Source of the DNA: Linnemannia elongata
Taxonomy: Eukaryota > Mortierellomycota > Mortierellomycetes > Mortierellales > Mortierellaceae
Length of the DNA stretch: 64,000 nt
Reading direction: 5' to 3'
Assembly (NCBI GenBank): GCA_036320915.1
Contig: JAXBDG010000021.1
Coordinates: forward strand, 186,001 to 250,000
Below the pieces are notes generated by a model that saw only the letters and a list, made by a program, of their open reading frames with translations, did no database searches and was not told where the DNA came from. Positions 1 to 12,399 of this stretch are shown here, in pieces; the first letter of the stretch is position 1; each line of letters begins with the position of its first letter. The position numbers and the translations under genes were made by a program.

Positions 1-406
1 CACTGGGAGGAGTACCTGGTGGAGAACTCGAAGCACTGCTAGTCCCAATCCTCTGGTTGTAACCGTTGCTGTTGTGGGTATAACTGCTACTGCTGCTGCC
101 TCCGTTGTTTCCGCTGTTGTTGGTGCCAGGGCCGTGTTGGGTATTAGGGGTATAGTTCCCGCCCATCCGGCTTGGGATAGCAGGAGTAAAACGAGGAATA
201 GATGGGTATTTGGATGACGAGGAGGAGTGGAACTGAGGGGGTAATGTACGGTGGTTGCGTTCGATGTTGATGTTCATCTGGTGCTCTGACATGCGAGCGG
301 AGGGAGTTTGTGGCACTAGTGCTACCGCTGTGGTTGACTGTGCATGTGTGGCGGTAGAGGAAGAAGAGGAAGAATGGGATGCATCGGTGGTTGTTGGTGG
401 TGGCAT
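1..406 (-). CDS. Ser/Thr/Asn-rich protein, N-terminal part only (runs off the left edge)
   Basis: An open frame starts with ATG at 406 and stays open to base 1, so about 135 residues of the N-terminus are present and the rest lies outside the window. The protein begins MPPPTTTDASH and is dominated by Ser, Thr, Asn, Gly and Pro, with poly-Ser runs and no predicted helix, signal peptide or membrane segment. This is the composition of an intrinsically disordered N-terminal extension, common in fungal regulators and kinases. I see no domain and cannot name a function. The start follows a pyrimidine-rich leader when read on the minus strand (about 410-760), as in neighbouring genes. A missing upstream exon cannot be excluded. 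Confidence 0.55.
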   Translation of the reverse strand, partial: MPPPTTTDASHSSSSSSTATHAQSTTAVALVPQTPSARMSEHQMNINIERNHRTLPPQFHSSSSSKYPSIPRFTPAIPSRMGGNYTPNTQHGPGTNNSGNNGGSSSSSYTHNSNGYNQRIGTSSASSSPPGTPPS

Positions 407-1865
407 TGTGGAAATGAATTGAGAGCTGGACTAAGGGTATGTGTGAGAGTGAGAGTGAAAAAGGGGGAGGGGAAGGGAAGCGCAGATGGTTGTCTGTTCG
501 TGGGAAGCCGTTAATGTGGTGGTCTGTTCGCCGTTGTTTGTTCCACGAAAAATTAAAAATGCTGTGTCGAAGGGAGGAAGTGGGTATGGATCGGACGCAG
601 CAAGACGACTGCGACCAAGGGAGTCGACCAGTGAAGGTGGGGGGTGGGGGGTGGATAGAAGAAAGTTGGAGAAGTAGCGAAGAAAGAGAAGAAAAAGAAA
701 ACAAAAAGAGAAGTGGCAGAAAAGAAAAGCGGACAATGGATAAATAATGCCACCTTCAAGCGGTGACTAAGTGGGTATCATCGATGGCGATCTCAGCTAC
801 AACCACCGCCACCGAGTTAAGAATACACCGCAACCCTAGAAAAAAACAAGTAAAGGGGTTGCTTCGATTCATTCGCCATTGAATCGGATTGAATTGAATA
901 ACGACATATCCTAAGGCAAACCAGCACATTACTGTAGATACAATTGGACAGGTGTCGCTCGCACTCAAATCGTGCAAGTCTCAGCCCGAGGAACAACAGC
1001 AGCGTGGCAAAAATATTTTTGTTTATTTGTTGTGCTGGACACCCCTTTTTTCAACCACGATCCCACTTGAAGACGAACGACTCGCTATAACATACTAACG
1101 GACTCTAGAATGATGAGAACTTACTTCTTCTTCAAGCATACTGTCGTCAACATAATATCACTCATGGTTGCCTTGTCGTCATTCAACCAGGGAATGATAC
1201 TCTTTTCCTTTCTTTCAATGCATTGAACAACCGAAGAAAAAAAGACTGGTTAAAAAGGTACTGCATAACAAAACGGCGCTCTCAGTCCCATGAACAAACC
1301 ATCTGAAGGAGAATTTATTTTCAACCCCTGCTTTTCCTTCCTTCCTACGCTTCTTGCTTCATCACAGCATGCTGTCGCTCTTTTTCACTTTGAGGAGTTG
1401 TAAAAAAACACAACAAAAACTGTGGAGATTCAACTTGCAAAACGCGCTTTCGAAGAAAATGCTCCTGCTCATAAAAAAGTTCAGCACCTCATCCTGGACC
1501 ACTCGCAATCGTCCCTTCTTGTCCGCCGTCGTTGTCTCATTTCGCAATTGGATAGGACTTCACTCACTTTTTACTTACCCCTCTTCCTTTTCTACCGGTT
1601 TTCTTGGACGAGCCTCAAAAGGGAATTATTGCAGTACCTGGAGTCACTTAAACGCATGTGTGTGTCAGAAGCAACGCTAAGAGGATAAAAGAAAGAGGGA
1701 GGCAGAGGCTAGGGGTAGCGGAGGACAAGCTAGTATCCAGGGTCCAAGGGTGTTAGTTAGTTATTCAGGAACAAGGCCCGGATACAATTTTTCTGTCGCC
1801 TCAGAGTCCATTGTTGATGATTTCTCTCACGGACAGTTGTTTGTTTGCACGTTGTTTATTGTGCC

Positions 1866-1924
<59 letters not shown>

Positions 1925-3607
1925 AAGATCCTGACCTGGTGACAAATGACCCAACAACAATACAATGATTAAATGATTCATGCTCGGATGGCCCCTCTTT
2001 ATAGTATGTGTATTTGTTTTTCAAAGATAGAAATACGGGGATGATGACCTCTTTTAGAATTGCGGTCCACTTATGGCGTCTATCCGAGCTCTATTCTTTC
2101 TCATCGCGCTATCCTCTTTCATCCTTCAAAACAGCGATGGATGCGGGGTCGTGGTTCGCCTTATATTTATCTTTCTTTGTGCGACGAACGAGGTATGCTT
2201 CTCTGCCTGGAATGTGTCAGGACGATAAACAAAGCTGCAAAGAACTAGACCGCTTCTCTCCTTGACTTACCTTACCACGATCGCATTGCTCAATCTTTTT
2301 TGTTAATGAGATTTTCCCTAGAACGTACCCCACCTTTTTTCCCTTCAATAACCCATCTCACCAGCAAAGGGAGTCGCAAACGCCATTTATTATTTTAGCG
2401 TTCATGGGCCCATTCCTTCTCTCCCTCTCCCTCACCTCGCCTCACTTTCGATCCAATCGAGGGGTGTGGATCAAGAAAGTGTAAGTTGGACTGGTCAATA
2501 CCTTTCATCTTTTTAAATTACTTGTCTCCATTGAATTAAATCTCCTCATCGGTCGGTGTGCCAAACACTTAACTTTCTCTTGTTCTTCCGACAATGAGAT
2601 GGACAACAAGCTTGATAATCTACTGGTTCTTCTTGTTGGCTATTCCTTCAGCCTTGTTTTCTCATTGTTCTCGATGACTTTCATATCTTTGCCGGATATT
2701 GCGTCTTCTATGCTTCTTTGTGTGTCGTCTTTGAAGTTGTGAATTTTTTTTTCTTCTTTTGGACGAAGTTGTTGTCCTTCATGGTCGCAATTGTCCCACG
2801 CACACGTGTGTTTTTTGTTACCTCCACGCACTTCTCGTTCTACTCTCCCACAAAAAAGAAACCCAAAACAGAGAAAAACAGAGCTGAAAGGGGAACGAGA
2901 AAGGGAGCCACTCTGTTTGTCAACAAAAGAAAAAAAAACAAACGCCCAATTGGATCGCCAAAAAGTGCCCGTGCCCCACCCACATAAACAAACAAAACAA
3001 AGCAAAAAAAAATAAATTCCTTCCACAACGTTCACAATTTGCACACATGTACTGCACAACAAACGAATTTACACCTTGAGGTACGTACCCACCACACATG
3101 TGTGTCGAACATGCTATACAGCAACGAGGTACCATGCATAATTAAGACAGCGCCTATCTTCGCTTCTCAACGGTTACAAGTAGTTCACCCATTGTTGTTG
3201 TTCTATTTTTTCTTTGTACGAAAGGACTTTTTTTTTATTATGACAATGGTATTACTAGTTTTTTTTTCTGCGGGTCATGAAAAAATTGGGCGGGATGAGG
3301 CATGAGGAAAGAGGAGAGCGGAAAGAAGAAGGAGTATGTGAGAATGAGAAAGAGGAAGAAAGGGAGAGAGGATAATATCGTACAGAAGGGGAGGATATGT
3401 CGTGCTTGAAGTCGAGAGCTGCTCGAGGAATGGGTCAGTTGGGTTCGTACAGAATGGTATCAACTTTTTTGTTTTTGATGCTCATAACAAATGGGGGATG
3501 GGTAAGAGGAAGAGAGAGAGAGGGAGGCGATGACGATATACAAATGGTCGGAAGAAGAAGGGTGACTGAGTGCGAAAGGGGAGCATATGCTCCTGGTGAA
3601 GAGTAAT
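407..3607. other. Intergenic region, 3.2 kb
   Basis: This holds the leader and promoter of the gene running off the left edge, and the 3' flank of the next minus-strand gene. The stretch at 420-740 is purine-rich on the plus strand, so the minus-strand leader is CT-rich. A 56-nt T run lies at 1867-1922. I found no supported gene; the open frames here are short and low in complexity. Confidence 0.5.
1867..1922. repeat. Poly(T) run of 56 nt
   Basis: An uninterrupted T homopolymer, the longest in the window. It could be the tail of a retrotransposed copy on the minus strand, but no retroelement or processed gene adjoins it. True length is uncertain because homopolymers this long are often miscounted in assemblies. 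Confidence 0.9.
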
Positions 3608-5785
3608 TTACGCGCGTTCAGAATCAGAAGAGGATCGACAGGATGAGGGTGAGGAGGAGGATGTTCTGGAGGAAGACCATTTGTTCCATCGGTTCTTGGG
3701 CAGAATGTCGGCCCATCGCTTCTTAGATGACTTTCCATTCGACGATGACGGTGGTGAAGAAGGTGTAGGCGGCAAAGGAGGCAAGGCTGACGAGGAAGGA
3801 GAAGAGTTGGGTTGAAAGTTGTTGATGAGGGTTTGGAAACGATCACCCCACTTTTGGCCTTCGTTCTCCCAGAGCTCGGGGTTAGCGTCCTTGGTAGGCG
3901 TGGTTGGAGTGGTGGGGAGGGCAAAGGGGGAGTAAAATGTTGACAAGGGCGAGGATGCGAAGGCGGCGAGTGGGGAGGAGACAGAGGAGGAAAGGGGTGA
4001 AGTAGGAGAGGTGGTTGAGAGCATACGGGGACGTCGGAGTCTTTGGGAGAGACGCTTGACAAGTGTGGTTGCTGGGCTCAGAGTAACGTTGGGCGATGTG
4101 CAATTGTTGGAGGATGATGATCTGGTAGAGGAGTAAGATGAACGAGGGGCTGGACTTGTAGGTGACAGCAAAGCCAATGAACGGGTGGAGGAGTAGGATG
4201 AGCGGGGAGCGGGGCTGGTAGGCGAGAAGACAGAGCTGTCATCCTCGGGCTTGATCCGTCTACGAATCCAGGATCCGTGCCATGCACGCCAGTCCATCGT
4301 CTGTACTGGCTCAGGTGTGCAGTGGATGGAATCTAACGGTCCTGCACCGTTGCTTTCACGACACTCCTTTGGAACTCCAAGGTTGAGAGTGCTAGGGCTC
4401 ACCTCAGTAGATTCGACAGTCACCGAGTCGGAGGACGGGAACGGTGAAGGTTGCTCGCTTCGGTCGTATTGGTCCATGGCTAACGAGTTGGTGCCGAAGA
4501 GGGTGGAGAGGATCGAGGTGCGTCTGTTCATGAGGAATGAGGGTCGTCGCATCTGGGTTTCAATGTTCAAAAGACTCTGCGAGAGGGCATCCATAGAGCT
4601 GAAGGGCGACATGGGCGTGCTGGCCGAGCAAGGAGTGTCGAGGTTGCTTTTGCTGCTGTTAAAATTAGCGCAGATCGGCAGACGCTCCATACTGCGAGAG
4701 GCGACGCCCAGATTGGCGGTCATCAAGGGAGCAGGCAAGGAAGATCCGACAGTAGATGAGAAGGACGAGTGGTTCTTTTCCTGGCGTAAACTCCTCCGCG
4801 CAACAAGGGGGCGGGGAAGTACTGCAGCTGGCGCTGCCTTCGCTGAAATGGTTGCAGCTGTGGTTGTGATCGATGATTCTGGAGATAGAATACCAGGAGG
4901 TGATGGTGGTGCTGCAAGGTAACAACTTCCTTTGGAAGCCTCTGTCTCTGTCATCTTTTTGGACTCGTGGTCCTCCTTCTCCCTTTCCTCCGTCCCTGCT
5001 GCTGACGTTGCTGCAGTCTCTGAGGTGGACACAAAGAGGCCCGACGAGATTACCCAATTTCGATGCTGCTTGCTCCCCTTCCTGGGTCGAAACTCCTCAG
5101 AGTCCTCCGAGGGACATGACCAAGACGTGGTGGGGGACACAACAATGGTAGTAGGTCGGTGCAAAATTGGAATGGTGAGATGAGGGATTGTCGAAGTAAT
5201 AGATGTAGTGTTGCTATTTGTTGATTCTGAGGAGGTAATCTGAGGAGCAGCAGAAGGAAGAAGAGGTGGTGTTGGGAAGAGATCCAGGAGTGTGTCGCTG
5301 TTCAACTTGGAGACGACACTCTCGTCCAATTTAGAGATGTCGCTCTTTGCCTGGGTGAATGATTTGGGCGAAAGGATATAGAGTGGCGATTTGGGGTCAT
5401 TACAGGATGGCTCGAGCGCATTCGTGGACACATCGACAGTGGTTGGTTGTTGAGGGACTTCGATGCGAAGCATCTTTTGGTCAGATTCGTTGGTTCGCAG
5501 GATAGTGTCGACCATGTCGCACAAGAGACGCACATTGGCCTCGAGGAAGGTCTGAGAAGAGAGTGAAGGGCGGGGTGTTTGGATAGAAAAAGGGTGTGGG
5601 GTGGAAGGGAAGGATGTGGGACTCATCATTTTGACCGAGGTAGTGAGTGATGGTTGTTGGTGCTGTTGCTGGTGTTTAGTGGCGATGTTGAGTGGTGCGA
5701 CTCGAATGGCCTTGGTGAAAAAGGACGTAGAGGGCTTGCCGATGCCAAATGGCGACTCGGATGGTGTCGTGTGAGGAGACGGCAT
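3608..5785 (-). CDS. Large disordered Ser/Pro/Thr-rich fungal protein
   Basis: A single-exon gene for 725 residues, starting MPSPHTTPSESPF and ending SDSERA. It is rich in SP and TP dipeptides, poly-Ser tracts and short basic patches, typical of a phosphoregulated scaffold or regulator. Two short ordered stretches stand out: near residues 90-125 (FLEANVRLLCDMVDTILRTN, amphipathic) and near the C-terminus (ELWENEGQKWGDRFQTLIN, then KKRWADILPKNRWNKW). The unit LSPTSPAPRSSYSSTRS occurs as an adjacent duplication around residues 520-560. The frame remains open upstream into a hydrophobic run, but that segment lacks an ATG and looks like CT-rich leader. I do not recognise a family. Confidence 0.6.
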   Translation of the reverse strand: MPSPHTTPSESPFGIGKPSTSFFTKAIRVAPLNIATKHQQQHQQPSLTTSVKMMSPTSFPSTPHPFSIQTPRPSLSSQTFLEANVRLLCDMVDTILRTNESDQKMLRIEVPQQPTTVDVSTNALEPSCNDPKSPLYILSPKSFTQAKSDISKLDESVVSKLNSDTLLDLFPTPPLLPSAAPQITSSESTNSNTTSITSTIPHLTIPILHRPTTIVVSPTTSWSCPSEDSEEFRPRKGSKQHRNWVISSGLFVSTSETAATSAAGTEEREKEDHESKKMTETEASKGSCYLAAPPSPPGILSPESSITTTAATISAKAAPAAVLPRPLVARRSLRQEKNHSSFSSTVGSSLPAPLMTANLGVASRSMERLPICANFNSSKSNLDTPCSASTPMSPFSSMDALSQSLLNIETQMRRPSFLMNRRTSILSTLFGTNSLAMDQYDRSEQPSPFPSSDSVTVESTEVSPSTLNLGVPKECRESNGAGPLDSIHCTPEPVQTMDWRAWHGSWIRRRIKPEDDSSVFSPTSPAPRSSYSSTRSLALLSPTSPAPRSSYSSTRSSSSNNCTSPNVTLSPATTLVKRLSQRLRRPRMLSTTSPTSPLSSSVSSPLAAFASSPLSTFYSPFALPTTPTTPTKDANPELWENEGQKWGDRFQTLINNFQPNSSPSSSALPPLPPTPSSPPSSSNGKSSKKRWADILPKNRWNKWSSSRTSSSSPSSCRSSSDSERA

Positions 5786-7452
5786 AGTAAGTAGATGTGA
5801 AATAAAATGTGAAATAAAAAATGAAGAAGTGTTGCAGTTCAAAGTGGGGTGAGAGAACAAGAAACAGAAGAAAAGAAAAAGGATAAAACGCGCCAATGCG
5901 ATGAGGATAAGGGACGGGTTTTATACGTTTCATTATGCGTATTGTTTGTTTGCAATGCTCGCTGAGCAGAACTTGCTATCCATGTCCCACATCCACCCCT
6001 TTGAGAGTGCTGCTCTCAAGAGTATCCAAGTGGGGTGAAGAAAAATAAAGGGGAGGGGCCACACAAACCATTTTTATTTTCAGGCACGCATGGGTGGTGA
6101 GGTGGATGGGGTGTTTTTCTCCTCACTTCTTGCATTGCTATTTGTCTGCCTTGCCTTGCCGGCTGACTACCTTCTCAATTCACTCACAGTTTATGTAAAC
6201 GCTCTTCTAGTTCTCAACGACATTTGTTGTGTCCTTACTCTAACGAATTATGGAGCAGAGCATGGGAACGAAAAAAGGGAGTGCCTCATCTTTTTGTAGA
6301 ATTGAGGGAGAAAGGGTGCACGATAGGTCGATTTAGTCGGGGCGATTATTTAAAGGGAAAGAGTACTGCACGGCGAGAGCAAGAAAAAGAGTTTAGAAAG
6401 ACTGGCGAGACTGGGAGTGAGAGAGAGAAAAAAAGCAAAAGACGAAGAGACAATAAAGGGCGAATGAATGAATGAATGAAGTTGGATGGGGACGGGAGAA
6501 GGAGAAAAAGGAGATGCAAGAGCATAAACGGGAGCATGAAAAAGGAGTTCCATCCGTAGTTCCAGCCAGGAGACACAAAAAGGAAACAAAGAAATGAAAG
6601 AAGGATACAGCAGAATTCGCCGCCGCCTGTCGTTTGGGATGGAAGTAAATTGATACGAAATGGGGATGGGAGGGGAGAGAAAGGAACTTCTTCGCGTTAC
6701 TTTTAGCTAGTGGCCAGCATGGTCATTATGGCATAGTCTATTTGCTTAAATCTTACAAGGGATGGGGATAGGGATGAGGATGAGGATGAGGATGGGGGGA
6801 CAGAGAACCATACTTGTATCAGAAAAAGGGAGTTGCCAGTTGCCATGCTTTTGCTTTCGTTACTACGCACCTATCCTAACCACTTCTGAAAAGGGGTACT
6901 ACATGAACACACACAGCATAGGGTCATCGTGACAAGGCGTGGAGACTGCACTTCATATGCACGCGTTAAATGGTCAATGCAGCTCAGACCGCCTAGCAAT
7001 TGTCAAGGTTGGGCAATTGGGTGCCTCTTAGGGCAGAAGAAAAGTAATGGTTGCGTTGGGATTGGTCCATATCTGGGGGCAAAGGAGTGAAGAAGGGACA
7101 ATGGGTGGGATACGAAGGGCTCATTCTTCGAATGGGTTATTTTTACCCATACGCTATTCTTTTTTTTCTCCCTTTCCTACCGTCCCAACATTCAAATTAT
7201 TTTGAAATCAACAAAGGAGGCAACACGTTAAGGAAGGCGAGCGAGAGCGAGAGTCTTAAAGCGAACAAAGATGGCGGCGAAGGGACCAAACGAAATGGCA
7301 GAGCGGAGCAGGCTGGATGAGATAAAAAAGGGAAACTTTGACAAAAGGAGGCGAGCGTTTGTCTGCATTGACCAGCAGGTCAACAACCGAGCACCTCCTT
7401 AAAAAAACAATGGCGCGAGGAGACATAAAAGTGTTTTGAAGGACGAAACGAC

Positions 7453-7478
7453 AAAAAAAAAAAAAAAAAAAAAAAAAA
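7453..7478. repeat. Poly(A) run of 26 nt
   Basis: A homopolymer in the gap upstream of the KCH gene. It has no visible target-site duplication or adjacent element. Confidence 0.85.
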
Positions 7479-7854
7479 GAAAAGGACAGCGGCCTAAGGG
7501 TGACAGATAAAGAGAGGGAGAAGGAGGAAGGGAGGCAAGGAAGCATATGAGGAAGAAAAGGAGGCTGTACTGTAGGACTGCCAGGGTTTTCAAGGAGACA
7601 AATTATGTTCGACAAATAACCCATTACAGCAGCCAAATCGTAGTTCTTTCTTATCTACCTTTCTATCTACCTTGCTTAGTAGGCTTGTCGATCATCCTTG
7701 TATCCAGTAGAAGGAGGAAAGGCGCAGAATCGCACTCTTTACATTTTGGCACTAGACAACGCTTACGGTTAACGTGTTTTCTGCTAGACGTTTCTTTGAA
7801 TCCGATGAATGTCTCTGGCGTCAACCCAAGCCAGGCTGCTGCGCGGCTTCTGTA

Positions 7855-7876
7855 ATATATATATATATATATATAT
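7855..7876. repeat. (TA)n microsatellite
   Basis: About 11 TA dinucleotides in intergenic DNA. A simple repeat with no gene next to it to suggest a TATA function. Confidence 0.8.
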
Positions 7877-8237
7877 ACATATTTAGGGTATAGTTGTGCA
7901 ACATTAGTCCACAGGTTAATCCATGGCCGAGATAGCAAACAGCAATTTCAGCGTGTGTGTACGTGCCCCCTACCCTTCCCTTCTTGATACGCGCGTGTTG
8001 ACACATGAATGCAAGATCTAGCAGTTGTTCACTTCAAACGGCATCTTTTATCATTGCCACCTTGGTAAGAAAAAAAAAAGAAAAGGCTGGGTGCTTCTAT
8101 GCTGTAATTGTTGTTGGTATGTGCGGTCAGGGAGCATAAACATGGGAACCATGGCATAAAAAAAGGTAATGCGCTAGTGCGAGTTTTTCCTCGCTTTGTC
8201 AGACATCTAGAGCATTCGACAACGATTCAAGTCAAGC

Positions 8238-8264
8238 AAAAAAAAAAAAAAAAAAAAAAAAAAA
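8238..8264. repeat. Poly(A) run of 27 nt
   Basis: A homopolymer in the intergenic region upstream of the KCH gene. Confidence 0.85.
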
Positions 8265-9349
8265 GGGTTCCCCGACGGTGTGTCTGTGTGTCTTCCCTCC
8301 TATTGGTTTTTAGTCCATTTTGTTGCTATTTTGGACCGGGCCCACACAGGGAGTGAGGACAGCAGTCGACAGAAAGAGGAAAGACTAACAAAACAGGGTT
8401 GAATGTGTTGTCGCACAGCCCTCGCTCATAATTTGTGTAATAGTAGATTGCTCTTTCTTTAATTGCTGATGAAGATGAAAAGGGAATAGAGGAAGTGAAG
8501 GGAAGGGAAGAATAGCAGCTGTGAGCGAGGAGATCCCTGTGTTGAACGTAGACAAACAATGGCTTTGTTTCCACAGCAACAGCTACAACAACAACAACCG
8601 GTGCGGCAAGAAGCAAAGCAATGGTTCCAGCGAATGGTCATTTTCTCCCCTTCCTTTGTTCCTGTTCCTGTCTTCCTCTCCGTTCTAATCCAATGCCCTA
8701 CAACGCATGAGTGATCGGAGATAGTGATCAACTAACTGCCTTGGACCTTGGACAGTTGGACAGAGTGTGATATTTCTCCATCCTATGGCAATCAGTCTCA
8801 GTTGGTGATTGTTCCTGAACTCGATTTTCATCAAATAAACAATCGATTCACCACACGCACATACATATATCATTTATTACTATTACTATTAGTCCGCCTT
8901 TTTTATCGTATTTCGCTTTGCACCTTTGCTTGCACTCTTTGTCCCTCTTCTCTTCTCTTCTTTCCTTTCCTTTCCCTCCTTCTTATTTCCTTTTCTCGCT
9001 TACCCTTTTGTTATCATTTCCCCCCCTTCTCCCTCTCTCCTCTCATTCAAAAGGGATCCTTTTCGCCACCTCGCCTTCTCTTCTCTTCTCTCGTCTCTCC
9101 ATTCACTTTTTATGATCACCCTTCTTTCACAGGCTTGTTAGCAGCAACAGCACCCACTACTACTCCTCTCATCATACTCCCTCTCTGCATTTCGTTCATC
9201 TCTTTTGCCCTACTCGCCTCACTACCACCTTCAATTCACCAACACGCATCACAATCACTTTCTCTCTCTACCGGTCTATTCCTCACACTCGACATCGCTG
9301 GTGTCCCTTCTTCATTCAGCCCGCATAACAGCACAACAACACAGCACCA

Positions 9350-12300
9350 ATGTCACAAAGTACGTACCACAACAACATCACTTACACCCATACACCCCCA
9401 CTCACGCTCATCACCCTCGCTTCCCCTTTTACTCGTGGAAAAAAGTTAAAGCTGCAAATCGGAAAAACAATCGAACAGGACAACAGGATTATCACTTTTC
9501 CTTGACTCAACCAGCTTAATTCAGGCACAAGTCCACCGTCAACCTGGACGCAGCCAACACCTAAAAAGCAACGATTTTTATTTCATTCGTGTTGCTGTGT
9601 TCCTCCTTTATCACCCAACTTTTTCTCTCCCCACCCATCTGCTCTAAAACAACAAAGGCGACAGCAAAGGCGACAACAACAACTACAAATGGGGTGCACT
9701 ATTTTGTGTTCGCTGGCTCGCTGTTTCTGGCACATTCGCCCGACAATAAAGCCCACACCCTGGCTCGCTTCGTTTGCTGTGGTCTTCGAGTGCACAACAA
9801 AGTTCTTTTTCCATCGACAAAACAAAACTCCATAAGCAGGAAAGACAAATAACGGCACATTTTGCGTTTCCATCCCTGTGCGGTTTTGTCAGCACAAGAG
9901 AGACACCCATACGACCACAAAATGAGGAGATGGTGTAACTGTGGGTGGCAATGCCGAGTGGGAGAGAATACAATCTATGCCATGGGAGACAGAAGAGGGG
10001 ATGGTTCTAATTTTGGGCTTTTAAAAAAAGTTATTTATATCGAATATGGTCACTTCTTGTCGCTCAACACCGTTCGAGTTTACCCTTTGTTGCGAAGGAA
10101 CCCTGACATTGACCCCTCCCTCTACTCCACTCTCTATACTTTGCCCTCTCTCGCTATTGTATTTGTTCAAACCAAAAAGACGATTGGAAGCGGCAAAAGG
10201 TCCAGGACCACAAGTTTGATTTTATCGATGTCGAGGACTACATTGATAACTCGCCCTGGCGAAAGTTCAAGTACTCCCTCGTCTTCGCTATTGTCATCAA
10301 GGGTATCCTCATTTACTGTGCCGATTTGTGGTAAGTGGCTGGGAGAAAAAAAGCAGCTAATGGAGAGGCGCTTTTTTGCAAACCAGTTTTGATGACTTAA
10401 TATGCTATCTTTTGTTTTCATTCTCACATTCTCCTTCTTCCCTCCTCCAGGACGGCTGTCAACTTGTTAGTATCGGGAACATGGACAACCAACCTGGGTG
10501 TCGAAGGCGGCCAGATTTCTTTTCGTAAGTTGGCAAATCCCTTAGCGTCCTCAGTTCATCCACAAGCAAGCATTGCAGTCATAAGGACAAAGAAAAGTGT
10601 GCCGAAAAAAAAAAAAGACCCGAAGGGCTCTTTATCCGAAATATGTTGTTGTTTATCGCCCTCATTATTAACGCTGAACCTTGCATGCCACTGGAATAAC
10701 TATGTCCGTTAGAGAGCATCAAGATCTCATTCGAGATTTACAAGTGGGTTTTCGCCGCCTGTATCGTACTGTCGTTCATTCTTCTCGCATGGGATATGAA
10801 GAAGGCCGCGGCCATCATCCAGAGTCGCGACATCAGTTACGCCTTTACCAGCATGATCGCCTATCGATACTATGCCATCAAGAGTTACGCTCATTTCTGC
10901 CTCTTTTCAAGGATCCACAACTCCAAAAAGCAGATTGACGATATTGCCTTCTTCTGCTTCTTCACCTTCAGAGGTACTTTTGATTCAAGCGAGCTGGATT
11001 CATTGCACAAAATTTTACTGGCCTTGAGTTGGTTTACTAACTATTTGTTTTGCACCATGCCCTAGGCTGGAAGCGACTGATGTTTGCCGATGGACCGAGA
11101 CAGGTCATTAACGGGATCATTTTGATTACTCTTGTCCAAGGACACTGGAAGACCCACGGACTCGCAGTCTGGGCTTACGATTTGGATATGATGAAGTTAA
11201 TTACTGTTTGTCTTATGATGTTCACACTCACGCTGTGGGTGATCTCGGTCCTGTTGATGTTCGTCGCCGTTGTCCTTTATATCCCTCTGGTCATCCACAT
11301 TCAAGGAAACCTCAAGGAGTACTGCTGCCACAAGATCGATAAGCGGTAAGCTAGCTTCAAACAAAACCCCGCGTCGATGTTTCCCAGACTTGAAATGAAG
11401 CGGCCTAGCTGACTCATATCTACCAATATTTTTTCTTTAGCATTGACGAGATCGTGAAGAAGAAGGCTAAGGAGCGTGCTCAGGAGGCAGCTAAGAACCA
11501 AAAGAATGGAAAGGGAGGCGACACTCCCCTTCAAAAACCAACTCTGCCCAACATCAACCTCTTTGACGAAGGCGCACGTACCCCAGGCACGCCACGCATG
11601 CAACCCCAGTCACCTTACATGGGTGGCTCTCCAGGACTTCGCAAAGGCCAACTCCCTCCACCCAATGATCCTTACCGCCGTCAACCAATGCCTCAGCATC
11701 CTCCACGACCTTACTCTCCTGCGCCTCGGCCCTATACCCCCTCTGTCGACGATGACGGCGATACCAAACCGCTGCGTCAGGACAATCACGCCCAGCATTA
11801 CCATAACCGCAATCTCCGTCGACAGGATCAGCAATACGATTTTGCGGATGACCAAAGCGAGATCAGCGATGCCTACAGCGCTGGAGGTGGCGGAGGATAC
11901 AACATGGGCGGTGGAGGACAGTACCCGCCAAAACCTCAGCCCCACGGTCACAGGCGCCAACCATCCGACACCAGTACCGTTCTGAGCGGATCGAACCAAG
12001 GAAGTGTTGTGGGCGGATATGGACCCAGGACAGGAAAGCCACATCCACTCCAACACGGACAGGTGTTGTCGCGCGAGGCAGGCCTCGGACACGGCAACAA
12101 CTATGCCGATACGGTGATGATGACGGACATGAGTGGAGCCCAGCATCATCGTGGCGGCGGCGGCGGACACCCATACGGAGGAGGATACCCTGGCGGGCCA
12201 CCCACTGGCTTGGGTGGCGGATTGGGTTTGAACCCAGGAGGTAGTGTAGTAGGCGGTGGCAGTGTCGTTGGCGGTCCTAGCTATGTTGATCAGCAGCGTG

Positions 12301-12350
12301 GACGCTACCAGCAGCAGCATCCTTCACACATGAATCGCCCATACAACTAA
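9350..12350 (+). CDS. KCH1: KCH1/PRM6 family low-affinity potassium influx protein
   Basis: In yeast, Kch1 and Prm6 mediate K+ influx at the plasma membrane and trigger the high-affinity Ca2+ influx system. Six exons give 561 residues: 9350-9359, 10180-10330, 10451-10524, 10713-10973, 11066-11345 and 11441-12350; all phases close. The core has the family layout: a FIDVEDYIDNSPWRKFKYS entry motif, a first membrane helix ending IYCADLW, a second at KWVFAACIVLSFILLAW, the signature FADGPRQVINGI (residues 172-183) and a long C-terminal hydrophobic hairpin. Yeast Kch1 has the equivalent DTPRQVINGL. From about residue 260 the tail is cytosolic, basic, then Gly/Pro/Gln-rich. The weakest point is the 10-nt first exon (Met-Ser-Gln) before an 820-nt intron. 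AATAAA follows at 12394. Confidence 0.85.
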
Positions 12351-12393
12351 ACTACTATAAAAAACCAACAAACAATAACTTTCACAATGTAAT

Positions 12394-12399
12394 AATAAA
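12394..12399 (+). terminator. Poly(A) signal AATAAA of the KCH gene
   Basis: AATAAA about 44 nt past the KCH stop codon, in an AT-rich stretch. Confidence 0.5.

Larger units (their letters stand above)
5786..9349. other. Divergent intergenic region, 3.6 kb
   Basis: This is the shared upstream region of the minus-strand disordered-protein gene and the plus-strand KCH gene. It contains an (AATG)4 tract at about 6463-6479, GGGATGAGGAT-type repeats near 6765-6798, poly(A) runs at 7453-7478 and 8238-8264, a (TA)n tract at about 7855-7876, and a strongly CT-rich stretch at 8900-9340 that reads as the KCH leader. No gene is supported. Confidence 0.5.

Noticed and set aside
5786..5896. N-terminal hydrophobic extension of the 725-aa protein
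   Set aside because: The extension has no ATG and is CT-rich leader; the first ATG at 5785 is preferred.
7855..7876. (TA)n as a possible TATA box
   Set aside because: No leader, start codon or coding sequence follows within a plausible distance.
8748..9449. 233-aa plus-strand open frame of Phe/Leu/Ser/Pro
   Set aside because: Low-complexity CT-rich leader of the KCH gene; it overlaps the KCH start and shows no conserved protein.
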